Positions 63,831 to 64,000 of a stretch of DNA of 64,000 nucleotides are shown here, one piece after another. This DNA comes from Edaphochlamys debaryana. Its lineage: Eukaryota; Chlorophyta; Chlorophyceae; Chlamydomonadales. Each line of letters begins with the position of its first letter. Position 1 is the stretch's first letter. Below the pieces are notes generated by a model. The model made no database searches and was not told where the DNA came from. It saw nothing but the letters and a program-made list of their open reading frames with translations. The position numbers and the translations under genes are program-made. Location: the NCBI GenBank assembly GCA_016858145.1, contig JAEHOE010000016.1:1240001-1304000 (forward strand), written 5' to 3'.

Positions 63831-64000
63831 CCCCCCTACCGGCCCCTCAATTTCTCTGTACTCTCATGCTCCCTAACCTCCTGGCCATGTGCGCTTGCGG
63901 GGTCCAGGCCACCCCAGTCCGCATACACCTGAAACCCCTCTCCACGCACCACCGCGTCAATCCACACCGTCCTTATGCTACTTTCCGTCACCCCACACAT
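63831..64000 (-). CDS. Possible edge exon of an unidentified gene (partial)
   Basis: At the extreme right edge a minus-strand frame reads ESSIRTVWIDAVVRG, then EGFQVYADWGGLDPASA, before reaching a stop near 63833. The composition is protein-like and GC-biased, but the family is not recognised and the 5' part lies outside the window. It may instead end at a donor near 63900. Confidence 0.3.

Overview
The window looks like nuclear DNA of a volvocine (Chlamydomonas/Volvox-type) green alga. This is inferred from very high GC, extreme intron density (37, 32 and 17 coding exons in the three genes that could be traced end to end), long C-rich polypyrimidine tracts before acceptors, TGTAA-type poly(A) signals, proline-rich PPPPPVK-type linkers in a secreted protein, and a TTTAGGG telomere-like tract. 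No prokaryotic features were seen. Splice-by-splice reading gave phase-consistent models for PAN2 (1531 aa), a secreted mosaic protein (1168 aa) and a GT90 glycosyltransferase (471 aa). A receptor-like kinase and an amino acid transporter are nearly complete.

Layout. 1-2247: non-coding with diverged repeats. 2248-7787 (+): single-pass receptor-like TKL kinase. 7788-10801: no recognisable gene. 10802-24991 (+): PAN2 poly(A) exonuclease. 24992-29721: repeat-rich spacer with an exact 83-bp direct repeat. 29722 to about 34840 (-): AAAP/SLC38-like amino acid transporter. 34841-37673: spacer holding a transposon-like element (28-bp terminal inverted repeats) with a nested palindromic array. 37674-46439 (-): secreted protein with apple-like, two F5/8C (discoidin), kringle-like, two cysteine/DCDGDG and two VMO-I modules. 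47440-47939 (-): possible small gene. 47940-53183: spacer with a 1.15-kb element bounded by perfect 25-bp inverted repeats. 53184-55406 (-): long disordered ORF. 57287-62405 (-): GT90 (CAP10-like) glycosyltransferase. The extreme right edge may hold the end of another minus-strand gene.

The genes do not form a pathway; they are ordinary neighbours on a eukaryotic chromosome. Two sensing or surface proteins (kinase, mosaic protein), a secretory-pathway glycosyltransferase, a membrane transporter and an mRNA-decay enzyme lie side by side.

The most unusual signal is not a gene. In at least four genes, short stretches of exon edge, often with the splice site, recur as degenerate copies inside the adjacent intron. 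Offsets cluster near 115-135 nt (97, 116, 117, 117, 119, 122, 131, 135) or 194-223 nt. Exact spacer repeats at 28.5 kb (115-bp offset) and 49.9 kb (109-bp offset) have similar spacing. At least five introns use GC-AG boundaries, and one exon is only 8 nt long.
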